In this document: in pieces, positions 34,483-42,618 of the stretch
Position numbering within the stretch: the stretch's first letter is position 1
Layout of the letters: each line of letters starts with the position of its first letter
Assembly (NCBI GenBank): GCA_965224105.1
Contig: CBDCYH010000002.1
Location: 1,612,001-1,676,000 of the forward strand
DNA from: CBDCYH01 sp965224105
GTDB lineage: Bacteria; Bacteroidota; Rhodothermia; Rhodothermales; JABDKH01
DNA length: 64,000 nt
Direction: 5' to 3'
Notes under the pieces: model-generated
The model's input: only the letters and a program-made list of their open reading frames with translations
Databases searched by the model: none
Told to the model about the DNA's origin: nothing
Program-made: the position numbers and the translations under genes

Positions 34483-34899
34483 ATGTACTGCGCACACTTC
34501 AGTATCGACCAGACGCGCCACTTTTTAAATCCGGCGGACGCAACAACCTCACTTAGTCCAACAGCGACCACGGCATACAACGAAAAGCTTGCTGCTCGGG
34601 TGGCAACATGCCTGCACCGGAAACGCGGCGTGTCACAAAAAAAGATGTTCGGAGGTCTTTCCTTTCTGGTGAACGGACACATGGCCTGTGGTGTAATCGG
34701 TGACGATCTGGTGGTCCGCGTTGATAAAGCCGAGCACGAGGAGCTGCTCAAAAGAAAACACGCCAGACCCATGGATTTCACCGGCCGGGCCATGCGGGGA
34801 TTTCTATACATCGCCCCGGAGGGCACCAGGAGTAAAAAGAGCCTGGACGGATGGGTCCAATTAGGATACTCTTACGCAAAAAGTCTCCCACCCAAATAG
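34483..34899 (+). CDS. TfoX/Sxy N-terminal domain protein
   Basis: A 138-residue protein; residues ~30-135 match the TfoX N-terminal domain: AYNEKLAARVATCL, GVSQKKMFGGLSFLVNGHMACGV, DLVVRVDKAEHEELL, ARPMDFTGRAMRGFLYI and YAKSLPPK at the end. Stand-alone members of this domain are common and mostly uncharacterised; in gamma-proteobacteria the domain is part of a competence regulator. The first ~29 residues are not family-like, so the true start may be a non-ATG codon further in. It is upstream of and co-directional with the SdpI gene (78-base gap). Confidence 0.78.
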   Translation: MYCAHFSIDQTRHFLNPADATTSLSPTATTAYNEKLAARVATCLHRKRGVSQKKMFGGLSFLVNGHMACGVIGDDLVVRVDKAEHEELLKRKHARPMDFTGRAMRGFLYIAPEGTRSKKSLDGWVQLGYSYAKSLPPK

Positions 34900-34977
34900 A
34901 TCGTCGGCAAAACTGAAACCGGACGCGAACATTTTCAGTAAAGCCAGATAAAGAACACAACCTGAATCCAGGCGCGA

Positions 34978-35316
34978 ATGCTTCAAACGCTGACCCTCGT
35001 TTTCACAGGCCTTGTTTTCGTGGCAGCTGGACTTGCGATGCGCTGGTTTCCACCAAAGGGAATCAATTACTACTATGGCTACCGCACCAAGCGCTCCATG
35101 CGAGACGAGCAGTCATGGAATGTTGCACAGGACTACTCGGCTAGTCTATCGATCAAGTTGGGTGCACTCTACGCGATCGCGGGACTTGCTGTAAGTCTTG
35201 CCGTTCCACTGGGGCCGAATGCGTTCGTCACATACCTGTGCCTCACGCTCGCCGCGCTTTGTATGCTGATTTTTGTGCTTACCGAGCGCCAACTTCGCAA
35301 ACACAGGACCTCTTAA
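34978..35316 (+). CDS. SdpI family membrane protein
   Basis: A 112-residue membrane protein with three hydrophobic segments (~5-22, ~62-80 and ~86-104). The diagnostic SdpI motif is INYYYGYRTKRSMRDEQSWN, followed by AQDYSA. In Bacillus, SdpI gives immunity to the SdpC toxin; most distant homologues are of unknown role, so only family membership is claimed. It is convergent with the desaturase gene (5-base gap). Confidence 0.82.
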   Translation: MLQTLTLVFTGLVFVAAGLAMRWFPPKGINYYYGYRTKRSMRDEQSWNVAQDYSASLSIKLGALYAIAGLAVSLAVPLGPNAFVTYLCLTLAALCMLIFVLTERQLRKHRTS

Positions 35317-35321
35317 TCCAG

Positions 35322-36461
35322 CTACGCTGGTTGCAAATCCAGGATCATGCGGCACAAGCGCTTCCAGGTCCGGAGGTCTTGCGCGATCTGCTGTTTCAAC
35401 GAACGGAATTTCGCTTTCATTTCCTCCACCTCAACCCGATTGTTCTTCCGGTCGAGGCTGCGGTACCGGTCCATCGTCGTTTTGGCAGATGCAATAGATT
35501 CGGACAAGCGATCGGCCAAACTTTCAACCGCCGCCGTGAACATCGATGCATCAATCGAAGGCAAACTAGCTAGATGATCGAGCAGCAGCTTGCGATCGGC
35601 CTGAACGAGCTTTCTCTTGATTATCATCGGATCCGTCTTCTTCAAGTCGCTTGCAAGACCCACCTTGCTTAACAACCAAATCAGATACTTGGGAGGATCG
35701 AACTGGTACCACCGCACGCCATTCCGATAATCGCCCGCGAACGTGTGATGATAGTTGTGGTAGCCCTCGCCATAAGTAAGGATGGAGAGAATGAAGTTGT
35801 TCACCGCCGAGTGCTCGGATGAGTATGGCTTCGACCCCCACATGTGCGCCAGAGAATTGATAAACCATGTGCAATGGTGGACAAAAAACGTCCGCAATAG
35901 AAATCCGATTACAAACGCACCGAACCAATCACCAGTTAGTATACCCATGGCTACAAAAACGAGAACGTTCGTAACGGTCAGCAAAATACCATAGTACTTG
36001 TGTTGAAACCTCAACACAGAGCGGCTCCGCAGATCTTTGATGTATCTGTCGTTTAGTTCTGGTCCGTGCCTGAACATCCATAACAGATGCGAATGCCAAA
36101 ATCCTTTGTTCGTCCCGTATGGGTCGCCGTCCTTATCGACATGCTGATGATGCAATCGGTGGTCGTGTGCCCAGCGAATAACACTGCTCTGCGCCGCAAG
36201 CGTACCGAAGAACAGCATCACCCATTCAACAGGAGCTTTCGTTTTGTACGTGCGGTGAGCGTACAGGCGGTGGTAGCCAGCGGTGATACTTATTAGAGTG
36301 CATGCCCACAATAAACCTGTCCCGAGAATTATTGATGTCGAGTGTGCTGGCTGATTGATGAAGTACAGCGGCGCAAGCACCGCAAGCGCGAGGTGGTATC
36401 CACCTATGAATAGTGCGGGTACCCAGTCGATCGAGGAATTTCTATCTTGATTTTTTGTCAC
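35322..36461 (-). CDS. Acyl-CoA / fatty acid desaturase (delta-9 type)
   Basis: A 379-residue integral membrane di-iron desaturase. The three histidine boxes are present: HRLYAH (~64-69), HDHRLHHQH (~100-108) and EGYHNYHH (~240-247), flanking four hydrophobic segments. This is the stearoyl-CoA desaturase-like group that puts a cis double bond into acyl chains. A C-terminal cytosolic extension of ~100 residues, rich in charged helices, follows the third box and is longer than in many bacterial members. It is likely involved in membrane fluidity control; the electron donor is not encoded nearby. Confidence 0.9.
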   Translation of the reverse strand: MTKNQDRNSSIDWVPALFIGGYHLALAVLAPLYFINQPAHSTSIILGTGLLWACTLISITAGYHRLYAHRTYKTKAPVEWVMLFFGTLAAQSSVIRWAHDHRLHHQHVDKDGDPYGTNKGFWHSHLLWMFRHGPELNDRYIKDLRSRSVLRFQHKYYGILLTVTNVLVFVAMGILTGDWFGAFVIGFLLRTFFVHHCTWFINSLAHMWGSKPYSSEHSAVNNFILSILTYGEGYHNYHHTFAGDYRNGVRWYQFDPPKYLIWLLSKVGLASDLKKTDPMIIKRKLVQADRKLLLDHLASLPSIDASMFTAAVESLADRLSESIASAKTTMDRYRSLDRKNNRVEVEEMKAKFRSLKQQIAQDLRTWKRLCRMILDLQPA

Positions 36462-36603
36462 GATTATAGTTACCAGAACTGATTGTTCAATTTGCCCAGG
36501 ATGACATCAGATAAGCTAGCGGGTGATGCGAACCGATCTGGGCACAGTAGTTATTCCCTTTACAGCTGCTGGTTCCGAACTGGACGTCACTCGCAAGTTA
36601 TGC

Positions 36604-37422
36604 ATGCGTAAGAAGATTAAGAAAGCTTTGTACGTTCTGGGGATCGGCAAACTTGCAGAAAAAGTTTACTTCAACACCCGGAGCGCATCCCCTTCTGTAC
36701 TGGCCCGACACATCCAATTTCGACGCGCAGGAGCACCCGATGGACTGCCTATTCCAGATCGTGAGCGTATTTATGCAATCATTGGTTGCTATTGGACGTC
36801 CGTCTACTGGGATTCAGGCAAAGCGATTATCCAGCAAATGCAACGATGCCTGCAAAAGAGCGGATCCGACTTATCGGCCTTCTCAAACATCCTCGATTTT
36901 GGCTGTGGATCCGGACGATTGCTACGGCACTTGCCAGCATCAACAGATGCCACCTTGTTCGGCAGCGACCTGAATGATGATCTGGTTCGCTGGTGCGCAG
37001 ACAACCTCCCACTTGCAACGTTCCGCACAAACGACCTGAGTCCGCCGATTGATTTCGAGGATGCGCGCTTTGACTTTGTCTTTGCTCGCTCTGTCTTTAC
37101 CCACCTGCCTAAGGGGCTCGCCCGTGAGTGGGCGAAGGAACTGGCAAGGGTATTAACATCCGATGGTGTCCTCTACATCTCTACACATGGTGAGGCGATG
37201 GCAGGGGGGCTAACAGACGATCAGCTTGCAGAGCTTGCGAATGGCCAGCTCGTCGAGACTTACGCCGAGGCGGCAGGTGAAAATCTATGCTCGACGTGGG
37301 CATACCGGGGGTGGGTGGAAAAGTGTTTTGAACCATATTTCGAGATTGCCTACATGGAGCCCGGCGCCAAGGACACAAACCTGAGACAGGACGTCTACAT
37401 CTTGCGGAAACGTCCGCACTAG
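36604..37422 (+). CDS. Class I SAM-dependent methyltransferase
   Basis: A 272-residue methyltransferase. SAM motif I is ILDFGCGSGRLLRHL, motif II has the acidic Asp in LFGSDLNDDLVRWC, followed by FDFVFARSVFTHLP and LTSDGVLYISTHG. The start is set at ATG 36604 (MRKKIKKALYVLGIGKL), a typical beginning for sugar/surface-associated methyltransferases; a longer frame goes to 36523. The region after residue ~190 (GENLCSTWAYRGWVEKCF) is characteristic of glycan-cluster methyltransferases, but no glycan genes are adjacent. It converges on the carotenoid operon (7-base gap). Confidence 0.82.
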   Translation: MRKKIKKALYVLGIGKLAEKVYFNTRSASPSVLARHIQFRRAGAPDGLPIPDRERIYAIIGCYWTSVYWDSGKAIIQQMQRCLQKSGSDLSAFSNILDFGCGSGRLLRHLPASTDATLFGSDLNDDLVRWCADNLPLATFRTNDLSPPIDFEDARFDFVFARSVFTHLPKGLAREWAKELARVLTSDGVLYISTHGEAMAGGLTDDQLAELANGQLVETYAEAAGENLCSTWAYRGWVEKCFEPYFEIAYMEPGAKDTNLRQDVYILRKRPH

Positions 37423-37429
37423 CATTTAA

Positions 37430-37981
37430 CTACATGACCCGCGAATCGTAGGCCCAATGCAGCAGCGCCTGACGTTGACGCGGCCTACATTCTGCTACCC
37501 CCTTCGGACAGTTTTTTTGCAACTGCGCGACGTGGCGACGCATTGCACGCCAGCGCTTTATCTGTCGATAATCATCGATGCATCTTCGCCCCATGTAGTA
37601 CCGGCAGTACCACTGAAACCACCCCCTCGGATCTTCCCTGTAGATCCAGCCCTTCTCGCGCCAGTAAGCAAGCGGCTTGGATGCGTTAACTCCAAAGTAG
37701 TTTAGCTTTGGATTGCGCCCGCCTGGACTGAGCTTTGCGTTTGTAAACCATTCATCCGGGAATTCTTCCTTGCAGTCTGTCATATACTTTCCACCGAAAA
37801 CACCCAACGCCAACATCTGCTGTGGTGTTAGCTCTGGTTGAAACTCTGGATGATAATTCTTGCCACGTTGTTCTGTGAGCGTGTACTCATATCCTGACTG
37901 CATTGCGTCGTTCACAACAACTCGTTTAGGTCTTTGCACGGCCACGCTACCTGGATCCGAAGAATTCGAATAGTGAGACAT
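37430..37981 (-). CDS. Conserved hypothetical protein, last gene of the carotenoid operon
   Basis: A 183-residue soluble protein. I recognise it as a widely conserved family without a name or function: an N-terminal MLALGVFGGKYMTDCKEEFP-type segment, then LNYFGVNASKPLAYWREKGW, and EDPRGWFQWYCRYYMGRR followed by RQIKRWRAMRRHVAQLQKNC. It is rich in Trp, Tyr and Arg with several Cys. Its start lies 35 bases inside the lycopene cyclase gene, so it is almost certainly translated with the operon. A link to carotenoid or light biology is inferred only from position. Confidence 0.75.
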   Translation of the reverse strand: MSHYSNSSDPGSVAVQRPKRVVVNDAMQSGYEYTLTEQRGKNYHPEFQPELTPQQMLALGVFGGKYMTDCKEEFPDEWFTNAKLSPGGRNPKLNYFGVNASKPLAYWREKGWIYREDPRGWFQWYCRYYMGRRCIDDYRQIKRWRAMRRHVAQLQKNCPKGVAECRPRQRQALLHWAYDSRVM

Positions 37982-38663
37982 TCAGGCCAAACATGAGGAA
38001 GAAGTAGAAAAAGTCATCGAAAGGAATACTAGAAAACCGTACGGCCATGTTCTGTGTATTGTCGTACCAGACCACGTGATCCACGATGCCGTCCGGGGCA
38101 AGATTCAGAACTGGATAATTCCAAAAAGTGATTCCGGTTAGCAGACCATTTGTAAGCACAAAGGGAATGCAGAGGATGAGATATGCGACCAGCATTTGCC
38201 CAAACCATGGCGGATTTTGCCACAATAGCCACATCAGAAGAGGGAGAATGAGCAAGAGCGTTGTAGCTGTATAGATCTTTTTCGCGTTTAGCGCAAACAG
38301 AACAGCCACCAATCCCGCCAAGGCGAACAACAGCGGGCGGGCGATTGAATCGAGCCAGTCCGCTTTGTCCAATACCCGAAGCGAATGATAGGTGAACAAG
38401 CATGCGTATGGGATGCAGACAAAGAACAACAGCTCTTCAATTGGAAGCCCCGCAATACGAAACCCCAGATGGTAACGCCCATCAAATCCCCAGATACCCA
38501 TGCGGGTGAAGACAATGTCCCAGGCCACAAAACAGACCAGTACGATGGTACAGGCTCTGGCAAAGTCACCCCATCGATCCACGAATCGAAGCCGCGGGTG
38601 CCAGCTAAATGCGAGTGGGATAGACAGCACGCAAATGTTAATAAGCAGGTAGAGCGCGTTCAC
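37947..38663 (-). CDS. Lycopene cyclase (fused CrtYc-CrtYd type)
   Basis: A 238-residue membrane protein with about six to seven TM segments made of two lycopene-cyclase domains. The first domain contains the active-site motif PIEELLFFV (~75-83), the second the equivalent IPFDDFFYFF (~217-226). This is the heterodimeric-type cyclase fused in one chain, as in haloarchaea and many FCB bacteria, converting lycopene to beta-carotene. It lies 11 bases after crtZ and overlaps the next gene by 35 bases. Confidence 0.87.
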   Translation of the reverse strand: MNALYLLINICVLSIPLAFSWHPRLRFVDRWGDFARACTIVLVCFVAWDIVFTRMGIWGFDGRYHLGFRIAGLPIEELLFFVCIPYACLFTYHSLRVLDKADWLDSIARPLLFALAGLVAVLFALNAKKIYTATTLLLILPLLMWLLWQNPPWFGQMLVAYLILCIPFVLTNGLLTGITFWNYPVLNLAPDGIVDHVVWYDNTQNMAVRFSSIPFDDFFYFFLMFGLNVSLFEFFGSR

Positions 38664-38674
38664 TTACAGAACAG

Positions 38675-39184
38675 TCAGGATGCGTTGCGAGGTTGCCCTG
38701 CCCGGGGAGAGGTTCGTTTTGCTTTTACAGTGGCGCGAGCCTGCCGCAGGTACTTCGGTCCCGCCCACAACATACCGAAGCACTCGCCATCTTCCGGACC
38801 CAGGTGCTTGTGGTGGACGAGGTGAGCTTTTCTTATCGCGGTCAGGTACACGCTGTTGGTTCGTCGAAGCCACCTGAATCGCTGATGGATGAAAATGTCG
38901 TGGACAATGAGGTAACACAAACCGTATAGAGCAATACCGAAACCGATCCAGAACCGGAAATCAGAATTCACCGCTCCGGTATAGAAAAAGAAGGTGCTTG
39001 GGATAGCAAAGATCAGGAAGAAAAAGTCGTTCTTCTCGAAGAACCCCGGTTCATGATTATGATGATCGCGGTGAAACCACCACAAGAAACCGTGCATTAC
39101 GTATTTGTGGGTGGCCCATGCGACGAACTCCATCGCACAGAAGGTACCGATCACAATAAGTGCATTAACCAATACGTCGATCAT
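38675..39184 (-). CDS. crtZ: Beta-carotene hydroxylase CrtZ
   Basis: A 169-residue fatty-acid-hydroxylase-superfamily membrane enzyme. Its histidine clusters are HKYVMHG (~26-32), HRDHHNH (~38-44), HDIFIHQRF (~93-101) and HLVHHKH (~120-126), the four-box pattern of CrtZ that binds two irons. It hydroxylates the beta rings of beta-carotene at C3, giving zeaxanthin. The start overlaps the idi stop by four bases. No ketolase gene (crtW) is in the operon. Confidence 0.9.
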   Translation of the reverse strand: MIDVLVNALIVIGTFCAMEFVAWATHKYVMHGFLWWFHRDHHNHEPGFFEKNDFFFLIFAIPSTFFFYTGAVNSDFRFWIGFGIALYGLCYLIVHDIFIHQRFRWLRRTNSVYLTAIRKAHLVHHKHLGPEDGECFGMLWAGPKYLRQARATVKAKRTSPRAGQPRNAS

Positions 39185-39735
39185 GTGTCAAGGGCAAGTT
39201 GTTTGTCGTTTTCGAACAGGTGGAAAACTTGCTCGAAGCTCAGCCTGAACCAGATTGTAAAACTCTCCGGTCTTTTTGTAAGCTCATCACGGATTTCATC
39301 GAGTCGGGCGAACCGCCAGTCACTGACCTCATCTGTATTTATCTGAGGCGGCGAATCGGATTGGGCAGAAAATACATGGTCGAGCTCATGCTCAATCATG
39401 CCACCGCCGAGCTTGGCCCGATAGATGAACACAAACATGTGGGTCAAGTCAGCATCGAGCCCCATCTCTTCAATTAACCGTCGCTTTGCTGCATCCATTA
39501 CCTTTTCGCCGACCCGCGGATGACTACAGCATGTGTTTGACCATAACCCGCCACTGTGGTATTTGCCTTGCGCCCTTTTTTGCAATAGGAGCCCTCCATC
39601 ACTATTGAAAACAAATACTGAAAACGCCCGATGAAGGACACCCTGCGTATGTGCCGCAAGCTTGTCCATTTCGCCAACTGGTCGGTCGTCCTCGTCAACC
39701 AACAGGACTCTGTCTTCATGCCTCATCATAAACAT
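39181..39735 (-). CDS. idi: Isopentenyl-diphosphate delta-isomerase, type I
   Basis: A 184-residue Nudix-fold enzyme interconverting isopentenyl- and dimethylallyl-diphosphate, the first isoprenoid step feeding the carotenoid pathway. Catalytic Cys70 lies in WSNTCCSHPRVGE and Glu117 in MIEHELDHVF; the Nudix-like helix is AAKRRLIEEMGLD. Metal ligands in HRAFSVFVF and SHP are present. The first ATG at 39735 overlaps the upstream gene by 10 bases; ATGs at codons 3 and 4 are possible alternatives. Confidence 0.94.
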   Translation of the reverse strand: MFMMRHEDRVLLVDEDDRPVGEMDKLAAHTQGVLHRAFSVFVFNSDGGLLLQKRAQGKYHSGGLWSNTCCSHPRVGEKVMDAAKRRLIEEMGLDADLTHMFVFIYRAKLGGGMIEHELDHVFSAQSDSPPQINTDEVSDWRFARLDEIRDELTKRPESFTIWFRLSFEQVFHLFENDKQLALDT

Positions 39736-40262
39736 TCACCAATCGGTGTTATGGATTCGCGGGTGAACCGCTCGTGTTTTTTATCAGCGTCCCAGTAGCC
39801 AGAATCGAGCGCGGTCGAAACGATCTTGCAATCCCCGGTTATCGATTCGGAGTAGCCGAGAAATCGTGGCGCATTAGTCTGGATGAGCAGACGCAAAAGT
39901 CGGATGTCTGGATCGTCTGGGTTGAGACGGATTTCCGAATCGAGCGCGCGCGACCACTTCCTGAATCTGCGCAACTTTGCAAATGGAGAGACCAGGTATT
40001 CGGCAGACATCATCTCGCTCGTTGCCTGAAATCCGCCAAACGCGGCGGAGGTGGAGTCTTCAGATTTGCGCATCAGTTCCCTGAATATTTTTAATCCCTC
40101 CTTGCTATGGGCGTTCCTGAAGGCTTCTCTCCACTGCGTGACGCCGGCCGTAGCCGAATCAGAGCCGACCGGGGTAGAGGTGAGAGACTGTCCTGCGACT
40201 TCCGTTGACGCCAAACCGCAAAGCAGGAATGACGCCAGGACCAACTTCGAGATCAGGTTCAT
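39726..40262 (-). CDS. Secreted protein of unknown function within the carotenoid operon
   Basis: A 178-residue protein with a signal peptide (MNLISKLVLASFLLCGLAST to VAGQ). The mature part is helical, with a conserved-looking core LRRFRKWSRALDSEIRLNPD, DPDIRLLRLLIQTNAPRFLG and YSESITGDCKIV. Similar secreted proteins exist in Bacteroidota, but I know no function. It is inserted between crtB (four-base overlap) and idi (10-base overlap), so co-expression with the pigment genes is nearly certain. A role in pigment deposition or envelope adaptation is speculation. Confidence 0.72.
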   Translation of the reverse strand: MNLISKLVLASFLLCGLASTEVAGQSLTSTPVGSDSATAGVTQWREAFRNAHSKEGLKIFRELMRKSEDSTSAAFGGFQATSEMMSAEYLVSPFAKLRRFRKWSRALDSEIRLNPDDPDIRLLRLLIQTNAPRFLGYSESITGDCKIVSTALDSGYWDADKKHERFTRESITPIGECL

Positions 40263-41113
40263 ACGAGGTTGAGTCGATGCCGCCCGAAGGCAAGTACGGT
40301 TAGAAAAAATTTCTGGATTCCTGAAACGCGCACGCGTGTGTTCATCACTGCCTCGCCGGGCAGGCTTAGTATCCGGCGTAGAAGTCGACGATAGTAAACA
40401 TAGGCGAGGTAAACACCAAAACGCGCATCTCTGGGTAGCTCCCGAATGCCCTGAACCGCGGCGTCAAAGTCTTTTTCTATTTCCATCTCAATCGCGCGCT
40501 TGGTCTCATCATCAAAATTGGACATGTCGACGTCAGGGAAATATGTTCGTCCAAGTTCCCGGTAGTCTTCGCCGAGGTCTCTCAAGAAGTTTACCTTCTG
40601 AAAAGCTGCTCCTAGCCGCGCTGCCGCATCTTCAAGTTCTGCACACCTCTCTGCATTTCCGCGGAGGAATACTTTTAGGCACATCAGCCCCACAACTTCG
40701 GCGGATCCAACGATGTAGCGATCAAATCCTTCGCGGTCGTATGTCGTTCGGTCCAGATCCCATTCCATGCTCTCCAAGAATTGTTGGACATGCCCTCGCT
40801 CCAATTCGTATCTATGGAAAGTTTGCTGGAATGCCTGCAGGATCGGATTCGCACTAATGCGTTCATCAATGGCCCTGAACGTATCTGCTTTGTACCGTTC
40901 AAGAAGGGCGCGGCGGTCGTAGTCGTGGAAAGAGTCGACGATCTCGTCTGCAACCCGAACAAACCCGTAAATCGAATAGATGTCGTCCCTTATTTCCGGT
41001 GCGAGCGTGCGGATTCCGAGGGAGAAAGAGGTGGAGTAAGTTTGGGTCGTCAAACGGCTGCATGCAACGGCAATTGCATCGTATGGGGGTAGCCTTTGCT
41101 CAGTTCGGGTCAT
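40259..41113 (-). CDS. crtB: Phytoene synthase
   Basis: A 284-residue squalene/phytoene synthase condensing two geranylgeranyl-PP to phytoene. The two Asp-rich metal-binding motifs are DEIVD (~56-60) and DLGED (~178-182, in NFLRDLGEDYRELGRTYFP). Other signatures are the TYSTSFSLG start and the IYGFVRVADE helix. ATG 41113 forms an ATGA overlap with the crtI stop; the longer frame is rejected. No crtE (geranylgeranyl-PP synthase) is in the window, so that gene must be elsewhere. Confidence 0.94.
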   Translation of the reverse strand: MTRTEQRLPPYDAIAVACSRLTTQTYSTSFSLGIRTLAPEIRDDIYSIYGFVRVADEIVDSFHDYDRRALLERYKADTFRAIDERISANPILQAFQQTFHRYELERGHVQQFLESMEWDLDRTTYDREGFDRYIVGSAEVVGLMCLKVFLRGNAERCAELEDAAARLGAAFQKVNFLRDLGEDYRELGRTYFPDVDMSNFDDETKRAIEMEIEKDFDAAVQGIRELPRDARFGVYLAYVYYRRLLRRILSLPGEAVMNTRVRVSGIQKFFLTVLAFGRHRLNLV

Positions 41114-42618
41114 GCAAGCACCTGCTGTTCTTTCTCTCCAAGCCACGCGACCACCTCTTTTGCTGCAACCTGTCCGCTGATGAGGCTCGGCGGGACACCC
41201 GGCCCAGGTGTGGTCAGCTGGCCAGCGAAAAATAGTCCGGGCAACTTGCTCCGCATCTTGGGTTTCAGGAATGCGGTCTGGCTCAGTGTATTTGCCAGCC
41301 CGTACGCGTTTCCCTTATAGGCATGGTAGTCCTCCTGGAAGTGCCGGTGGGCATAGGTGTGCTTAACAATAATGTGCGGCCGCAGATCGATGCCCGTGCG
41401 TTTCTCCAGCCTGTCCATTACCTTATTAAACAAGCGTTCGTGCTCAGTCGCGTTGTCTTGCAGTCCGGGAGCCAGAGGAATTAGAAGGAAAACGTTTTCG
41501 CATTCTTTCGGCGCCACTGACGGATCTGACTTGGACGGCACACATGCGTAGAACAGGGGATTGTGAGGCCAGCTCGGATCGTCGTAAATCGTGGTAGTGT
41601 GTGGTTCGAACGGTACGTCAAAAAACAGATTGTGGTGCTGGAGGTTGGGAGTTTCTCTGCTGATTCCCAGATATAAAAGTAGGGAGCCAGGGGCCATCAC
41701 GCGCTGTTGCCAGTAACTCTCATCATACCGGCGCCATTTTTTGGCGAGTAAGTTCTGCTCGACGTAATGGTAGTCGGCAGCGGCGATGACGGAGTCCGCT
41801 TGGAAGGTCTCTTCGTTTGCTGTCACCCCCGCAACTCGCTCATCAGTTGCAAGGATTTGTGTGACAGTTATGTTGAATCGGAATTGCACGCCCAGCTTGT
41901 GGGCGATGGTCATCATTGCCTCAACAATTTGGTACATCCCTCCGCGAGGGTACCAGGTACCTAGAACCGTGTCCGCATAATTCATCAAGCTGTAGAGTGC
42001 CGGGGTACGGTCCGGCGGAGCTCCCAGGAACAGGACCGGAAATTCCAGAATCCGCCGGATTCTTTCGTCTTTGAAATACGATCTTACGTGTGTGCGGAGC
42101 GAGCTGAACATCGAAAGGCGCATTACCTCCAGCATTGTTCTGGCTTGCAGGAACTCAGCCATGGAGTTGCCCGGGCGCCAGACAAACTGCTCCATCCCCG
42201 CCTTGTACTTTTGAGCGGCCTCGGCGAGAAATTCGTGCAGGTGTTCGCCGGCCCCTGGTTCGAGTGACTCGAAGAGGTGCGCAACGGCATTCTGGCCTGC
42301 CGGGATTTCGATAGCCTCGTTCGGGAAGAAAACCTTGTACGAAGGATCCAGGCGCACGAGATCGAGATGTTCATTCATCGAGGTGTTTGCCATCTCGAAG
42401 AAATTCTCGAAGACGTCAGGCATCCACAACCAACTCGGTCCCATATCAAAACGAAAACCGGCGTCACTGAATTGGCGCGCCCGACCACCCGGCTGGGCAT
42501 GTTTTTCCAGCACTGTAACCGTTTGACCAGATCGGGCAAGTGTAGTGGCTGCTGCCAGGCCGGCGAAACCCGCTCCGATCACAACCACATCCGATTTGTT
42601 GCTGTCGTTGCTGTTCAT
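41110..42618 (-). CDS. crtI: Phytoene desaturase
   Basis: A 502-residue FAD-dependent CrtI-type desaturase/isomerase, taking phytoene to lycopene. Its N-terminal dinucleotide fold reads VVVIGAGFAGLAAATTLARS (~11-30), then VLEKHAQPGGRARQF and FRFDMGPSWLW. The C-terminal bacterial desaturase signature is GLFFAGQLTTPGPGVPPSLI (~463-482). Length is normal. The start overlaps the regulator stop by four bases, the stop overlaps crtB by four, giving tight co-translation. Confidence 0.95.
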   Translation of the reverse strand: MNSNDSNKSDVVVIGAGFAGLAAATTLARSGQTVTVLEKHAQPGGRARQFSDAGFRFDMGPSWLWMPDVFENFFEMANTSMNEHLDLVRLDPSYKVFFPNEAIEIPAGQNAVAHLFESLEPGAGEHLHEFLAEAAQKYKAGMEQFVWRPGNSMAEFLQARTMLEVMRLSMFSSLRTHVRSYFKDERIRRILEFPVLFLGAPPDRTPALYSLMNYADTVLGTWYPRGGMYQIVEAMMTIAHKLGVQFRFNITVTQILATDERVAGVTANEETFQADSVIAAADYHYVEQNLLAKKWRRYDESYWQQRVMAPGSLLLYLGISRETPNLQHHNLFFDVPFEPHTTTIYDDPSWPHNPLFYACVPSKSDPSVAPKECENVFLLIPLAPGLQDNATEHERLFNKVMDRLEKRTGIDLRPHIIVKHTYAHRHFQEDYHAYKGNAYGLANTLSQTAFLKPKMRSKLPGLFFAGQLTTPGPGVPPSLISGQVAAKEVVAWLGEKEQQVLA

